A stretch of 64,000 nt of DNA from Rothia santali (GTDB lineage Bacteria; Actinomycetota; Actinomycetes; Actinomycetales; Micrococcaceae), in contig NZ_JANAFB010000005.1 in the NCBI RefSeq assembly GCF_024199905.1, positions 1 through 64,000 on the forward strand, read 5' to 3'. Positions 57,434 through 64,000 of the stretch are shown piece by piece. The notes beneath the pieces are model-generated. The model saw only the letters and a list, made by a program, of their open reading frames with translations, was not told where the DNA came from and did no database searches. The position numbers and the translations under genes are program-made. Each line of letters begins with the position of its first letter. The stretch's first letter is position 1.

Positions 57434-58511
57434 CGGTGTCCACCACGTTGCGCAGCCGGCCGCCGTCGATGAAGGCCCGCAGGTTCTCGATGAACAGCTC
57501 CGTGATCCGCCGCGGCTCGTGCTCGCTGAGCGCCGCGTTGTGGGGGCTGATCAGCACCTGCGGATGGTTCCAGAGGGGGCTGTCCTGGGGCAGCGGCTCG
57601 CGGGCCGTGACGTCGAGGGCGGCGAATCCCACCGAGCCCGCCTCCAGCGCGCGCACCAGCGCCGGCTCGTCCACCACCGTGCCGCGCCCTACGTTGACCA
57701 GGACCGCACCCGGGCGCAGCGCCCCGAGCAGCTCGGCGCCGACCAGGCCCTCGGTGCTCTCGGTCCCGGGCAGCGTGACGACCAGGGCGTCGACCTCGCC
57801 CGCCACCCGCGCGAGGTCCTCCAGCGGGACCATGGCCTCGACGTGCTCGGCGGGGCGGCCGCTCCGGGAGGCGCCCCAGACGCGCGCCCCCAGGGCGGAG
57901 AACTTGGCCGCGGCGGCCCGGCCGATCCCGCCCATCCCGAGGATCAGGACCGTCATCTCGGACAGCTGGGACATGAGCCAGCGCCGCTGCGGCCAGTTCC
58001 GCTCCGCCCGGTCCCGCTCGAGCCGCGGCAGCCCCTTGGCGCCGGCGAGGACCCCGAACAGGGCGAACTCGGCGAGCGGCTCGCCGTGGATGCCGGCCGA
58101 GGTGGTGACGACGACGCGGTCCAGCTCCTCCCGGTCCAGCCCCGCGGCCTTCAGCTGCGCGCCGCCCCCGGCCGCCATCGTCTGGACCCACCTCAGGCGC
58201 GGGTTGGCGCGCACGGTGCGGCGCAGCTGGGCGGGGTCGGTGTCGGGGATGCCGTAGAGGACGTCGGCGGAGTCCACGAGCTCCTCGAACTCGCGCTGCT
58301 GCCGCTCGGACCGCTCGAAGGCCGGGTCCCCGCCGTGGTCGGCCGGGAAGCGCATCGGCCGGTAGAGGTCCTGACGCCGCAGCACCTCCGCGCGCGGCTC
58401 GGACTCCTCGATGAGGCGGCACAGCTCCTCGTCGACCCAGGAGCCTACGGCCACCCGGACCCTGCCGTCCCCGCCTCCGGGCTCGCCCCGCGTCGTCGCG
58501 TCGTCGGTCAT
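57420..58511 (-). CDS. D-2-hydroxyacid dehydrogenase (NAD-binding)
   Basis: 363 residues from ATG 58511 (AGGAACG upstream). NAD fold VLILGMGGIGRAAAAKF; the catalytic Arg in VNVGRGTVVDE, Glu in AREPLPQDSPLW and His in ISPHNAAL are all present. Substrate could be 2-ketogluconate, glyoxylate/hydroxypyruvate or similar; the cluster context favours a sugar acid. First gene of the minus-strand operon running through iclR, the transporter and the two dehydrogenases. Its promoter region contains the inverted repeat at 58561-58585. Confidence 0.88.
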   Translation of the reverse strand: MTDDATTRGEPGGGDGRVRVAVGSWVDEELCRLIEESEPRAEVLRRQDLYRPMRFPADHGGDPAFERSERQQREFEELVDSADVLYGIPDTDPAQLRRTVRANPRLRWVQTMAAGGGAQLKAAGLDREELDRVVVTTSAGIHGEPLAEFALFGVLAGAKGLPRLERDRAERNWPQRRWLMSQLSEMTVLILGMGGIGRAAAAKFSALGARVWGASRSGRPAEHVEAMVPLEDLARVAGEVDALVVTLPGTESTEGLVGAELLGALRPGAVLVNVGRGTVVDEPALVRALEAGSVGFAALDVTAREPLPQDSPLWNHPQVLISPHNAALSEHEPRRITELFIENLRAFIDGGRLRNVVDTVEFY

Positions 58512-58560
58512 CGTTCCTGCTTCCCCTCGTGAGACACCCATCACTGGAAGTGTAGACGCT

Positions 58561-58585
58561 GTTCAGCATTTTGAATATCATTCAA
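58561..58585. promoter_or_regulatory. Candidate IclR operator between divergent dehydrogenase genes
   Basis: Contains GTTCA-N6-TGAAT (58561-58576), matching the motif at 56508, and an overlapping perfect repeat TTGAAT-ATC-ATTCAA (58571-58585). The AT-rich composition stands out. It lies in the 103-base gap between the 2-hydroxyacid and beta-hydroxyacid dehydrogenase starts and could control both. Confidence 0.55.
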
Positions 58586-58614
58586 GAAAGAATCCGCTGC
58601 AGAAGGGCGCGAGG

Positions 58615-59511
58615 ATGGGTGCTGCACACGAGGAGACGTCCGCTTCCCCCGCCGTGGGGGTGATCGGCCTGGGCGCCATGGGCTCCCCCATGGCGCGCCG
58701 CCTGGCCGGGGCGGGGCGCGGCCCCGTCATGGTGTCCGCTCGCAGGCCGGAGCAGGCGGAGGACGCCCTCGCCGCCGGCGCCCGCTGGGCGGCGAGTCCG
58801 CGCGAGCTCGGCGCCCGGTGCGACGTCCTGCTCTCGATGCTCCCCGACCTCCCCCAGCTGCGCTCCGTGCTCGAGGGCCCGGAGGGGTTCCTCGCCGGGG
58901 CGGCCGGGCGGGAGGTCCTCGTGATCGTCGGCTCGACGTCCTCGCCCACCGGGGTCCGCGAGCTCGCCGAGGATCTGGGCACCCGCGCGCGGGTCGTCGA
59001 CGCCCCCGTCTCGGGCGGCGTCGAGGGCGCGGAGGCCGGGAGCCTGTCGATCATGGTGGGCGGCGAAGAGCACGACGCCGCACGGGCCCGGGCCGTGCTC
59101 GAGCCCTGCGGGACCGCCGTGCGGCTGGGCCCGCTCGGCGCGGGCCAGATCGCCAAGGCCTGCAACCAGCTCGTCGTGGGCGCCACGGCGCTGGCGCTCG
59201 GCGAGGCCGCGGCCCTGGCCTCCCGCAGCGGGCTCGACGTCGCCCGGCTCTTCGGCGTGCTGGCGGAGGGCTACGCGGACAGCCGGGTGCTGCGGACCCG
59301 GGGCGCGGCGATGGTCGCGGAGGACTACCGGCCCGGCGGGATCGCCGCCTACATGGTCAAGGACCTCAACTTCGGGGCCGACGTCGCGGGCGCGGCGGCC
59401 GTCAACCCGGCGCTGCTGCCCGTGCTCCTCGAGTCCTACGAGGAGCTGGTGCGCCGCGGGCTCGGCGACCAGGACCTCAGTGTGACCCGCAGGTACGTCG
59501 AGGAGCGCTGA
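58615..59511 (+). CDS. NAD(P)-dependent beta-hydroxyacid dehydrogenase
   Basis: 298 residues from ATG 58615 (AAGGGCG upstream). Family order: cofactor motif VGVIGLGAMGSPMARRL, SMLPDLPQL, substrate-binding VDAPVSGGVEGAEAGSLSIMVGG, catalytic lysine in GQIAKACNQLVVG, and MVKDLNFGAD. Tartronate semialdehyde reductase (GarR) or 3-hydroxyisobutyrate dehydrogenase are the nearest families. Divergent from the catabolic operon and sharing its operator region, so probably the same pathway. Confidence 0.9.
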   Translation: MGAAHEETSASPAVGVIGLGAMGSPMARRLAGAGRGPVMVSARRPEQAEDALAAGARWAASPRELGARCDVLLSMLPDLPQLRSVLEGPEGFLAGAAGREVLVIVGSTSSPTGVRELAEDLGTRARVVDAPVSGGVEGAEAGSLSIMVGGEEHDAARARAVLEPCGTAVRLGPLGAGQIAKACNQLVVGATALALGEAAALASRSGLDVARLFGVLAEGYADSRVLRTRGAAMVAEDYRPGGIAAYMVKDLNFGADVAGAAAVNPALLPVLLESYEELVRRGLGDQDLSVTRRYVEER

Positions 59512-59548
59512 GCCCGCGGCCCCGCCGTCTCGCGGTCTCGCGAGGCGC

Positions 59549-60514
59549 CTACTGCGCCTCCGCCACCACGAGGGTCTCCTCCTCGACGCCGGCGCTCCCC
59601 CGGTGCACGAGGGCGTCCGCGATCCGCGCGAGCACCTCCATGGAGTCGTCGACCTCGATGACCACCGGGTACTGGTACACCAGCAGCGCGATGAGCTGCT
59701 GGAGGGCCTCGCCGGCCTCCTGGTGCTCGACGTCGTACCCGAGCAGGACCTCGGTGGCCTCCCCGTCCGAGACCTCGCGGTCCGGGGCGTCGGCGTCCAG
59801 CGGCCGGTAGCTCACGGCGAAGGCCGAGATGGGGGCGCGCTGGCCCTCCCGCTCGGCCCGCACGACGTCGCGCCGGAGCACGATGGCGCCGTAGGCCTCC
59901 GCCTCGTCCGAGAGGAAGAGCCGGTTGACCTGCCCCAGCGTCTGCTCGGCCGGCGGGTCCCAGGCGTGCACGCGCCGGTAGAAGTCCCACAGGACCCGGG
60001 TCAGCTCGAGCGAGCCGGTCGCGAGGTCCTCCACGGCCTGGGTGGTGCGCCCGGAGGCGTCCTCGTGCAGCGGCTGCGGCGGGAGGGCTCCGGCCTCGAT
60101 CCGCACCATGCGGGTGCGCTGGATCGAGGAGAGCCCGGCCCACTGGGCGAAGCCGGCGCCCGAGGAGCCCGGGACGACCTTGCTGCGCAGGGCGGTGACG
60201 CCGCTGGGCGCCTCCGCGGCGGCCTCGCGCAGCGCGGCCAGGATCCGCCCGCCGAGCCCGCGCCGCCGGTGGTCGGGGGCGACCTCCACGTAGGCCCACA
60301 GCCGCGAGGAGTGCAGGCTCGTCTCGTAGGCGGTGCCCGCCGCCACCGGGACGCCGTGATGCTCCACCACGACGGTGCGCTGCCACTGGTGGGAGGGCTC
60401 CTCCCCCAGCTTGGCGCGGAACACGGAGGCGTGGACGTTCTCGGCGTCGGGCCACAGCTGCATCAGCTGCAGGTCGTCGCCCTCCTGCCAGGGCCGGAGC
60501 TGGTAGTCGCTCAT
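59549..60514 (-). CDS. Tandem GNAT-fold N-acetyltransferase
   Basis: 321 residues from ATG 60514 with GGAGAG upstream. The N-terminal GNAT domain has the acetyl-CoA motif VEVAPDHRRRGLGGRILAAL. The C-terminal half (LLGYDVEHQEAGEALQQLIALL, YPVVIEVDDSMEVLARIADAL) looks like a second, degenerate GNAT fold. Located 16 bases after glyS in the same direction. Substrate unknown. Confidence 0.8.
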   Translation of the reverse strand: MSDYQLRPWQEGDDLQLMQLWPDAENVHASVFRAKLGEEPSHQWQRTVVVEHHGVPVAAGTAYETSLHSSRLWAYVEVAPDHRRRGLGGRILAALREAAAEAPSGVTALRSKVVPGSSGAGFAQWAGLSSIQRTRMVRIEAGALPPQPLHEDASGRTTQAVEDLATGSLELTRVLWDFYRRVHAWDPPAEQTLGQVNRLFLSDEAEAYGAIVLRRDVVRAEREGQRAPISAFAVSYRPLDADAPDREVSDGEATEVLLGYDVEHQEAGEALQQLIALLVYQYPVVIEVDDSMEVLARIADALVHRGSAGVEEETLVVAEAQ

Positions 60515-60530
60515 GCTCTCCGCCATCCGA

Positions 60531-61913
60531 CTAGCCGACGAGCTTCCCGGCGAGGTACGCCTTGACCTGGTCCAGGCTCACCCGCTCCTGGGCCATGGTG
60601 TCACGCTCGCGGATGGTCACGGCCTGGTCCTCCAGGGTGTCGAAGTCCACGGTGATGCAGAACGGGGTGCCGATCTCGTCCTGGCGGCGGTAGCGGCGGC
60701 CGATCGCGCCCGAGGTGTCGTAGTCGACGTTCCAGGCGGTCCGCAGCTCGGCGGCCAGCTTCTCGGCCACCGGGGTCAGCTCCGGCTTCTTGGACAGCGG
60801 CAGGACCGCGGCCTTGACCGGCGCGAGGCGCGGGTCCAGCTTGAGCACGGTGCGGACGTCCACGCCGCCCTTGGTGTTGGGGGCCTCGTCCTCGGTGTAC
60901 GCGTCCACCAGGAAGGCCATCATGGAGCGGGTCAGGCCGAAGGAGGGCTCGATGACGTACGGGACATAGCGCTCGCCGCTCGCCTGGTCGAAGTACTCCA
61001 GGCGGGTGTTCGAGTTCTCGTTGTGCACGCCCAGGTCGTAGTCGGTGCGGTTGGCGACGCCCATGAGCTCGCCCCACTCGCTGCCCTGGAAACCGAAGCG
61101 GTACTCGATGTCGATGGTCCCGGCGGAGTAGTGCGCGCGGTCGTCCTCCGGCACGTCGAACTTGCGCATGTGGTCCGGGTTGATGCCGAGGTCCACGAAC
61201 CAGTTCCAGCAGTCCTCGACCCACCGGTCGAAGGCCGCCGGGGCGTCCTCGGGGTGCGTGAAGTACTCGATCTCCATCTGCTCGAACTCGCGGGTGCGGA
61301 AGATGAAGTTGCCCGGGGTGATCTCGTTGCGGAAGGCCTTGCCGATCTGGCCGATGCCGAACGGCGGGCGCTTGCGGGAGGCGGTCACCACGTTGTTGAA
61401 GTTCACGAAGATGCCCTGCGCGGTCTCGGGGCGCAGGAAGTGCAGCCCCTCCTCGTTGTCCACCGCGCCCAGGTAGGTCTTCATGAGGCCCGAGAAGTTC
61501 TGCGGCTCGGTCCAGTTGCCGGGCTGGCCGGTCTCCGGGTCGCGGACGTCCGCCAGCCCGTTCTCCGGCGGGTGCCCGTGCTTGGCCTCGTAGGCCTCGA
61601 GCAGGTGGTCCGCGCGGTAGCGCCGGTGCGTGTGCAGCGACTCCACCAGCGGGTCGGTGAAGGTCTCGACGTGCCCCGAGGCCTCCCAGACCGCCTTGGG
61701 CAGGATGATGGAGGAGTCGAGGCCGACCATGTCCTCGCGGGAGCGGACGAAGTTCTGCCACCAGAGCTGGCGGATGTTCTCCTTCAGCTCCGCGCCGAGC
61801 GGACCGTAGTCCCACGCGGAGCGGGAGCCGCCGTAGATCTCGCCGGCCTGGAAGACGAATCCGCGGCGCTTGGCCAGCGTGATGACGTTGTCCAGCGTGG
61901 ACTTGGGTGCCAT
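60531..61913 (-). CDS. glyS: Glycyl-tRNA synthetase (single-chain, alpha2 type)
   Basis: Charges tRNA-Gly. 460 residues. Features: [40 protein letters not shown], motif 2 [29 protein letters not shown], motif 3 [15 protein letters not shown], and a C-terminal anticodon-binding domain. Start ATG 61913 ([10 protein letters not shown]); GTG 61925 is an alternative with the ribosome site nearer. Starts head-to-head with the S4 protein gene. Confidence 0.95.
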   Translation of the reverse strand: MAPKSTLDNVITLAKRRGFVFQAGEIYGGSRSAWDYGPLGAELKENIRQLWWQNFVRSREDMVGLDSSIILPKAVWEASGHVETFTDPLVESLHTHRRYRADHLLEAYEAKHGHPPENGLADVRDPETGQPGNWTEPQNFSGLMKTYLGAVDNEEGLHFLRPETAQGIFVNFNNVVTASRKRPPFGIGQIGKAFRNEITPGNFIFRTREFEQMEIEYFTHPEDAPAAFDRWVEDCWNWFVDLGINPDHMRKFDVPEDDRAHYSAGTIDIEYRFGFQGSEWGELMGVANRTDYDLGVHNENSNTRLEYFDQASGERYVPYVIEPSFGLTRSMMAFLVDAYTEDEAPNTKGGVDVRTVLKLDPRLAPVKAAVLPLSKKPELTPVAEKLAAELRTAWNVDYDTSGAIGRRYRRQDEIGTPFCITVDFDTLEDQAVTIRERDTMAQERVSLDQVKAYLAGKLVG

Positions 61914-62000
61914 ATGTGTGTTCACTCCATGGTTCTGCAGGTGCCACGCGAGGTGGCAGGGGGTGGTGATCTCCGGACCAGCCTACCGGGTCGGTGCGGA

Positions 62001-62006
62001 TAGACT
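62001..62006 (+). promoter_or_regulatory. -10 element TAGACT for a probably leaderless S4 gene
   Basis: TAGACT lies seven bases before the ATG at 62014, so RNA would start at or next to the start codon. No recognisable ribosome site precedes the gene, in line with leaderless translation common in actinobacteria. Confidence 0.5.
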
Positions 62007-62013
62007 GGCTTCG

Positions 62014-62244
62014 ATGAGCGAACAGCACCGAGATACTGTGGAAATCCGCGACGAATCGATCCGCCTGGGCCAGCTGTTGAAACTGGCCGGGCTGGTGGAG
62101 GACGGCCTCCAGGCCCGCGAGGTCGTGACCGAGGGGTACGTGACCGTCAACGGCGAGACGGTGACCCAGCGCGGACGGCAGGTCCGCCCGGGCGACGTCG
62201 TCGGCTTCGCGGGGGCCGAGGTCGAGGTGGTCGCGGCCGCCTGA
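62014..62244 (+). CDS. S4-like RNA-binding protein
   Basis: 76 residues with a single S4 domain: ESIRLGQLLKLAGLVEDGLQAREVVTEGYVTVNGETVTQRGRQVRPGDVV, matching the YbcJ/YaaA-type small S4 proteins. These bind structured RNA, for instance on the ribosome; exact role unknown. Divergent from glyS with 100 bases between the starts. Confidence 0.9.
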   Translation: MSEQHRDTVEIRDESIRLGQLLKLAGLVEDGLQAREVVTEGYVTVNGETVTQRGRQVRPGDVVGFAGAEVEVVAAA

Positions 62245-62336
62245 GCCAGGCCCCGGCGCGGCCCCAGGCCGGGCCTCGGCACCGGGAGGCCGGTCCGTCG
62301 TCGGCCGGCGCATGCGCCCAGGCGCCGGCCGCCCGC

Positions 62337-62990
62337 CTAGCGCAGCACGTGCCGCAGGAACTCTCCCACGTGCTTCATCTCCTGGTTGCTGACCCCGTGG
62401 CCCATGCCCGCGTATAGGACCTTCGTCACGTCGCAGGTCTCGCGCAGCCAGTCGAGGGTGTGGGCCACCGCCTCCTCGGGGACCACGGGGTCCGCCTGGT
62501 CGCGCCCGTAGAACACGGGCATCCGGGGCTCGCGGGCGGTGAGGGCGGCGTCGTCGGTGAAGCCCTCGATCGGGGCGGCCGCGAACCCGGAGAGCCCGAC
62601 GACGGCGCGGGCCAGGTCCGGACGCCGGCGCACCGCCGTGGTGGCCACCGCCATCCCCTGGGAGAAGCCCAGCAGCGTGACGTCCGAATAGCCGGCGCGC
62701 TCGGCCTCGATCCAGGCGATGACCGCCTCCGTGGAGGCCCGCAGCTCCTCGTCGGAGTACCCGACCCGTTCCGGAAGGCCCGTCAGCGCGAACCATTCGT
62801 AGCCGGCGCCGCCGGGCATCGCCCCCGGCGCCCGCAGCGAGGCGTAGGTGAACCCCTCCTCGGGCAGGGCGGGCAGCAGGCCCATGAGGTCGCCCTCGTG
62901 GGAGCCGTAGCCGTGCAGCATGACGACCAGGTGGGTGCCCGGGCGCTGGTCCTCGGGGCGCGAGTGTTCGACGATGAGCTTCTGATCCAT
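62337..62990 (-). CDS. Phospholipase/carboxylesterase family alpha/beta hydrolase
   Basis: 217 residues from ATG 62990 (MDQKLIVEH; ATG 62999 also possible). Serine hydrolase of the YpfH/carboxylesterase-2 type: oxyanion region VVMLHGYGSHEGD, nucleophile in LLGFSQGMA, Asp in GRDQADPVVP and His in GMGHGVSNQE. Small esters are the usual substrates. Same direction as metX with about 137 bases between. Confidence 0.88.
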   Translation of the reverse strand: MDQKLIVEHSRPEDQRPGTHLVVMLHGYGSHEGDLMGLLPALPEEGFTYASLRAPGAMPGGAGYEWFALTGLPERVGYSDEELRASTEAVIAWIEAERAGYSDVTLLGFSQGMAVATTAVRRRPDLARAVVGLSGFAAAPIEGFTDDAALTAREPRMPVFYGRDQADPVVPEEAVAHTLDWLRETCDVTKVLYAGMGHGVSNQEMKHVGEFLRHVLR

Positions 62991-63127
62991 GGGGACCATG
63001 CTACGAGGCGCGCCCCGGCGGGTCCCACTCGGCCGCGCCGGAGGCGAGAGGGCGCCCGGAGGCCGCGGCCGCACGGCGGAGGTGGTGGCCGATCCGGGAG
63101 CGGCCGGGAACCGCGGCCGCCGGCCCC

Positions 63128-64000
63128 TCAGAGCCCCGGGACGCAGTCCCGCAGGATCTTGCTCAGCTGCGAGGTCTCCAGGAGGAACCCGTCGTGGCCG
63201 TTGGGCGAGCTGACGTGCCGCACCTCGACGGGCTCCGGCAGCGCCTCCGCGAGCGCCTCGGACTCCTTCGGGTAGAACAATCGGTCCGAGTCGACGGCGA
63301 CGATGACCCAGCCGCACCCGGTCCGCGCGAGCGCCTCGCGCAGGGTGCCGCGCCCCCGGGTGATGTCGTGGCTCATGAGCGCCTCGTTGACCACGAGGTA
63401 GGAGTTCGCGTCGAACCGCCCCGCCAGCTTGGAGGCCTGGTGGTCCAGGTAGCTCTCCACGCGGTACCGGCCCCGGCGCGCGGCCAGGGGCCCGGCCGGG
63501 TCCTCCTCGCCCTGCGGGTGCCGGCCGAAGCGGTAGTGCAGCTCGGTGTCCGAGCGGTAGGTGATGTGCGCGATCCGGCGGGCGAGCCCGAGCCCGTCCA
63601 CGGGGAAGGTCCCGCCGTAGTAGTCGCCGCCCGCGTAGTGCGGGTCCTGGCGGATCGCCAGCGACTGGGTCTGGCCCCAGGCCAGCTGCTCCGCGGTCGC
63701 GGCGGGCCCGGAGGCGACCACGGCGCAGTGACGCACCCGCTCCGGGTGGGTCACGGCCCACTCGGCCGCGCGCCCGCCGCCCATCGATCCCCCGAGGACG
63801 AGGAACCAGGAGTCGATGCCGAGCGCGTCGGCGAGCCGGGCCTCGGCGTGCACCGTGTCGCGGATCGTGACCAGCGGGAAGCGCGAGCCCCACGGACGCC
63901 GCTCCGGGTCCGCGGAGGCGGGGGCCGGCGTCGAGGGCCCGGTGGATCCGTAGCAGCCGCCCACGATGTTGGGGCAGACCACGAAGTACTTGTCCGTGTC
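63128..64000 (-). CDS. metX: Homoserine O-acetyltransferase (cut by window edge)
   Basis: Acetylates homoserine in methionine synthesis. The frame enters from the right edge (DTDKYFVVCPN) and is open for 291 codons to TGA; the N-terminal part lies outside. Features: VVCPNIVGGCYGSTGPST, nucleophile in LGGSMGGGRAAEW, catalytic Asp in VAVDSDRLFYP and His in NGHDGFLLE. MetX-type rather than MetA. With luxS and mtn in the window, sulfur amino-acid metabolism is represented at both ends. Confidence 0.93.
   Translation of the reverse strand, partial: DTDKYFVVCPNIVGGCYGSTGPSTPAPASADPERRPWGSRFPLVTIRDTVHAEARLADALGIDSWFLVLGGSMGGGRAAEWAVTHPERVRHCAVVASGPAATAEQLAWGQTQSLAIRQDPHYAGGDYYGGTFPVDGLGLARRIAHITYRSDTELHYRFGRHPQGEEDPAGPLAARRGRYRVESYLDHQASKLAGRFDANSYLVVNEALMSHDITRGRGTLREALARTGCGWVIVAVDSDRLFYPKESEALAEALPEPVEVRHVSSPNGHDGFLLETSQLSKILRDCVPGL

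Overview
The window is about 64 kb of very GC-rich DNA (roughly 70-75% by eye, with strong G/C at codon third positions). The gene content and order are those of an actinobacterium, most likely a Micrococcales/Micrococcaceae member (Kocuria-like is my best guess, unproven). Pointers are the ftsK-rnj-dapA-dapB block, rpsO-pnp-M16 protease, a rimP-nusA-ylxR-infB-rbfA-truB operon, ispG-rip-dxr, rpsB-tsf-pyrH-frr-cdsA, many GTG/TTG starts, and a 6C-type small RNA. No CRISPR array, insertion sequence, prophage or rRNA operon was seen.

Layout. 1-5.4 kb: ftsK (cut by the left edge), RNase J and lysine/DAP genes. 5.6-12 kb: a membrane acyltransferase broken by frameshifts, an M16 peptidase, pnp and rpsO. 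12-16.3 kb: DNA glycosylase, methyltransferase, an overlapping luxS-mtn pair (activated methyl cycle/AI-2) and an aldo-keto reductase. 16.3-26.3 kb: ribF, three membrane proteins and the translation operon truB-rbfA-infB-ylxR-nusA-rimP. 26.4-35.2 kb: a putative DUF4439 protein, a TSUP permease, proS, a GNAT protein, ispG, site-2 protease and dxr, so both MEP-pathway enzymes lie close together. 35.3-43.1 kb: GlsB-like protein, acetate/solute symporter with its DUF485 partner, a DivIVA-repeat protein, cdsA, frr, pyrH, tsf, rpsB. 43.5-48 kb: M23 protein, TetR regulator, a 300-bp AT-rich island next to tRNA-Met, GT4 glycosyltransferase, holin-like protein, 6C RNA and tRNA-Asn. 48-53 kb: dnaG, dgt, dus, ATL protein. 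53-59.5 kb: the only clearly accessory block, a sugar-acid catabolic cluster (idnD-like and idnO-like dehydrogenases, MHS transporter, IclR regulator, 2-hydroxyacid dehydrogenase, divergent beta-hydroxyacid dehydrogenase) with a shared inverted-repeat motif in two intergenic regions. 59.5-64 kb: GNAT protein, glyS, S4 protein, esterase and metX (cut by the right edge).

Most genes lie on the minus strand and are packed in operons with 1-11 bp overlaps or short gaps; GC-rich hairpins separate several units. The most important caution is that at least five genes (acyltransferase, methyltransferase, truB, infB, DivIVA-repeat protein) change reading frame inside G/C-rich stretches. infB is essential, so the simplest reading is uncorrected indel errors in the assembly rather than five pseudogenes. 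I found no clearly novel defence or mobile system; the best leads are the putative IclR operator pair with its catabolic cluster, the AT-rich island beside tRNA-Met, the 6C RNA, and the paired hairpins before nusA.
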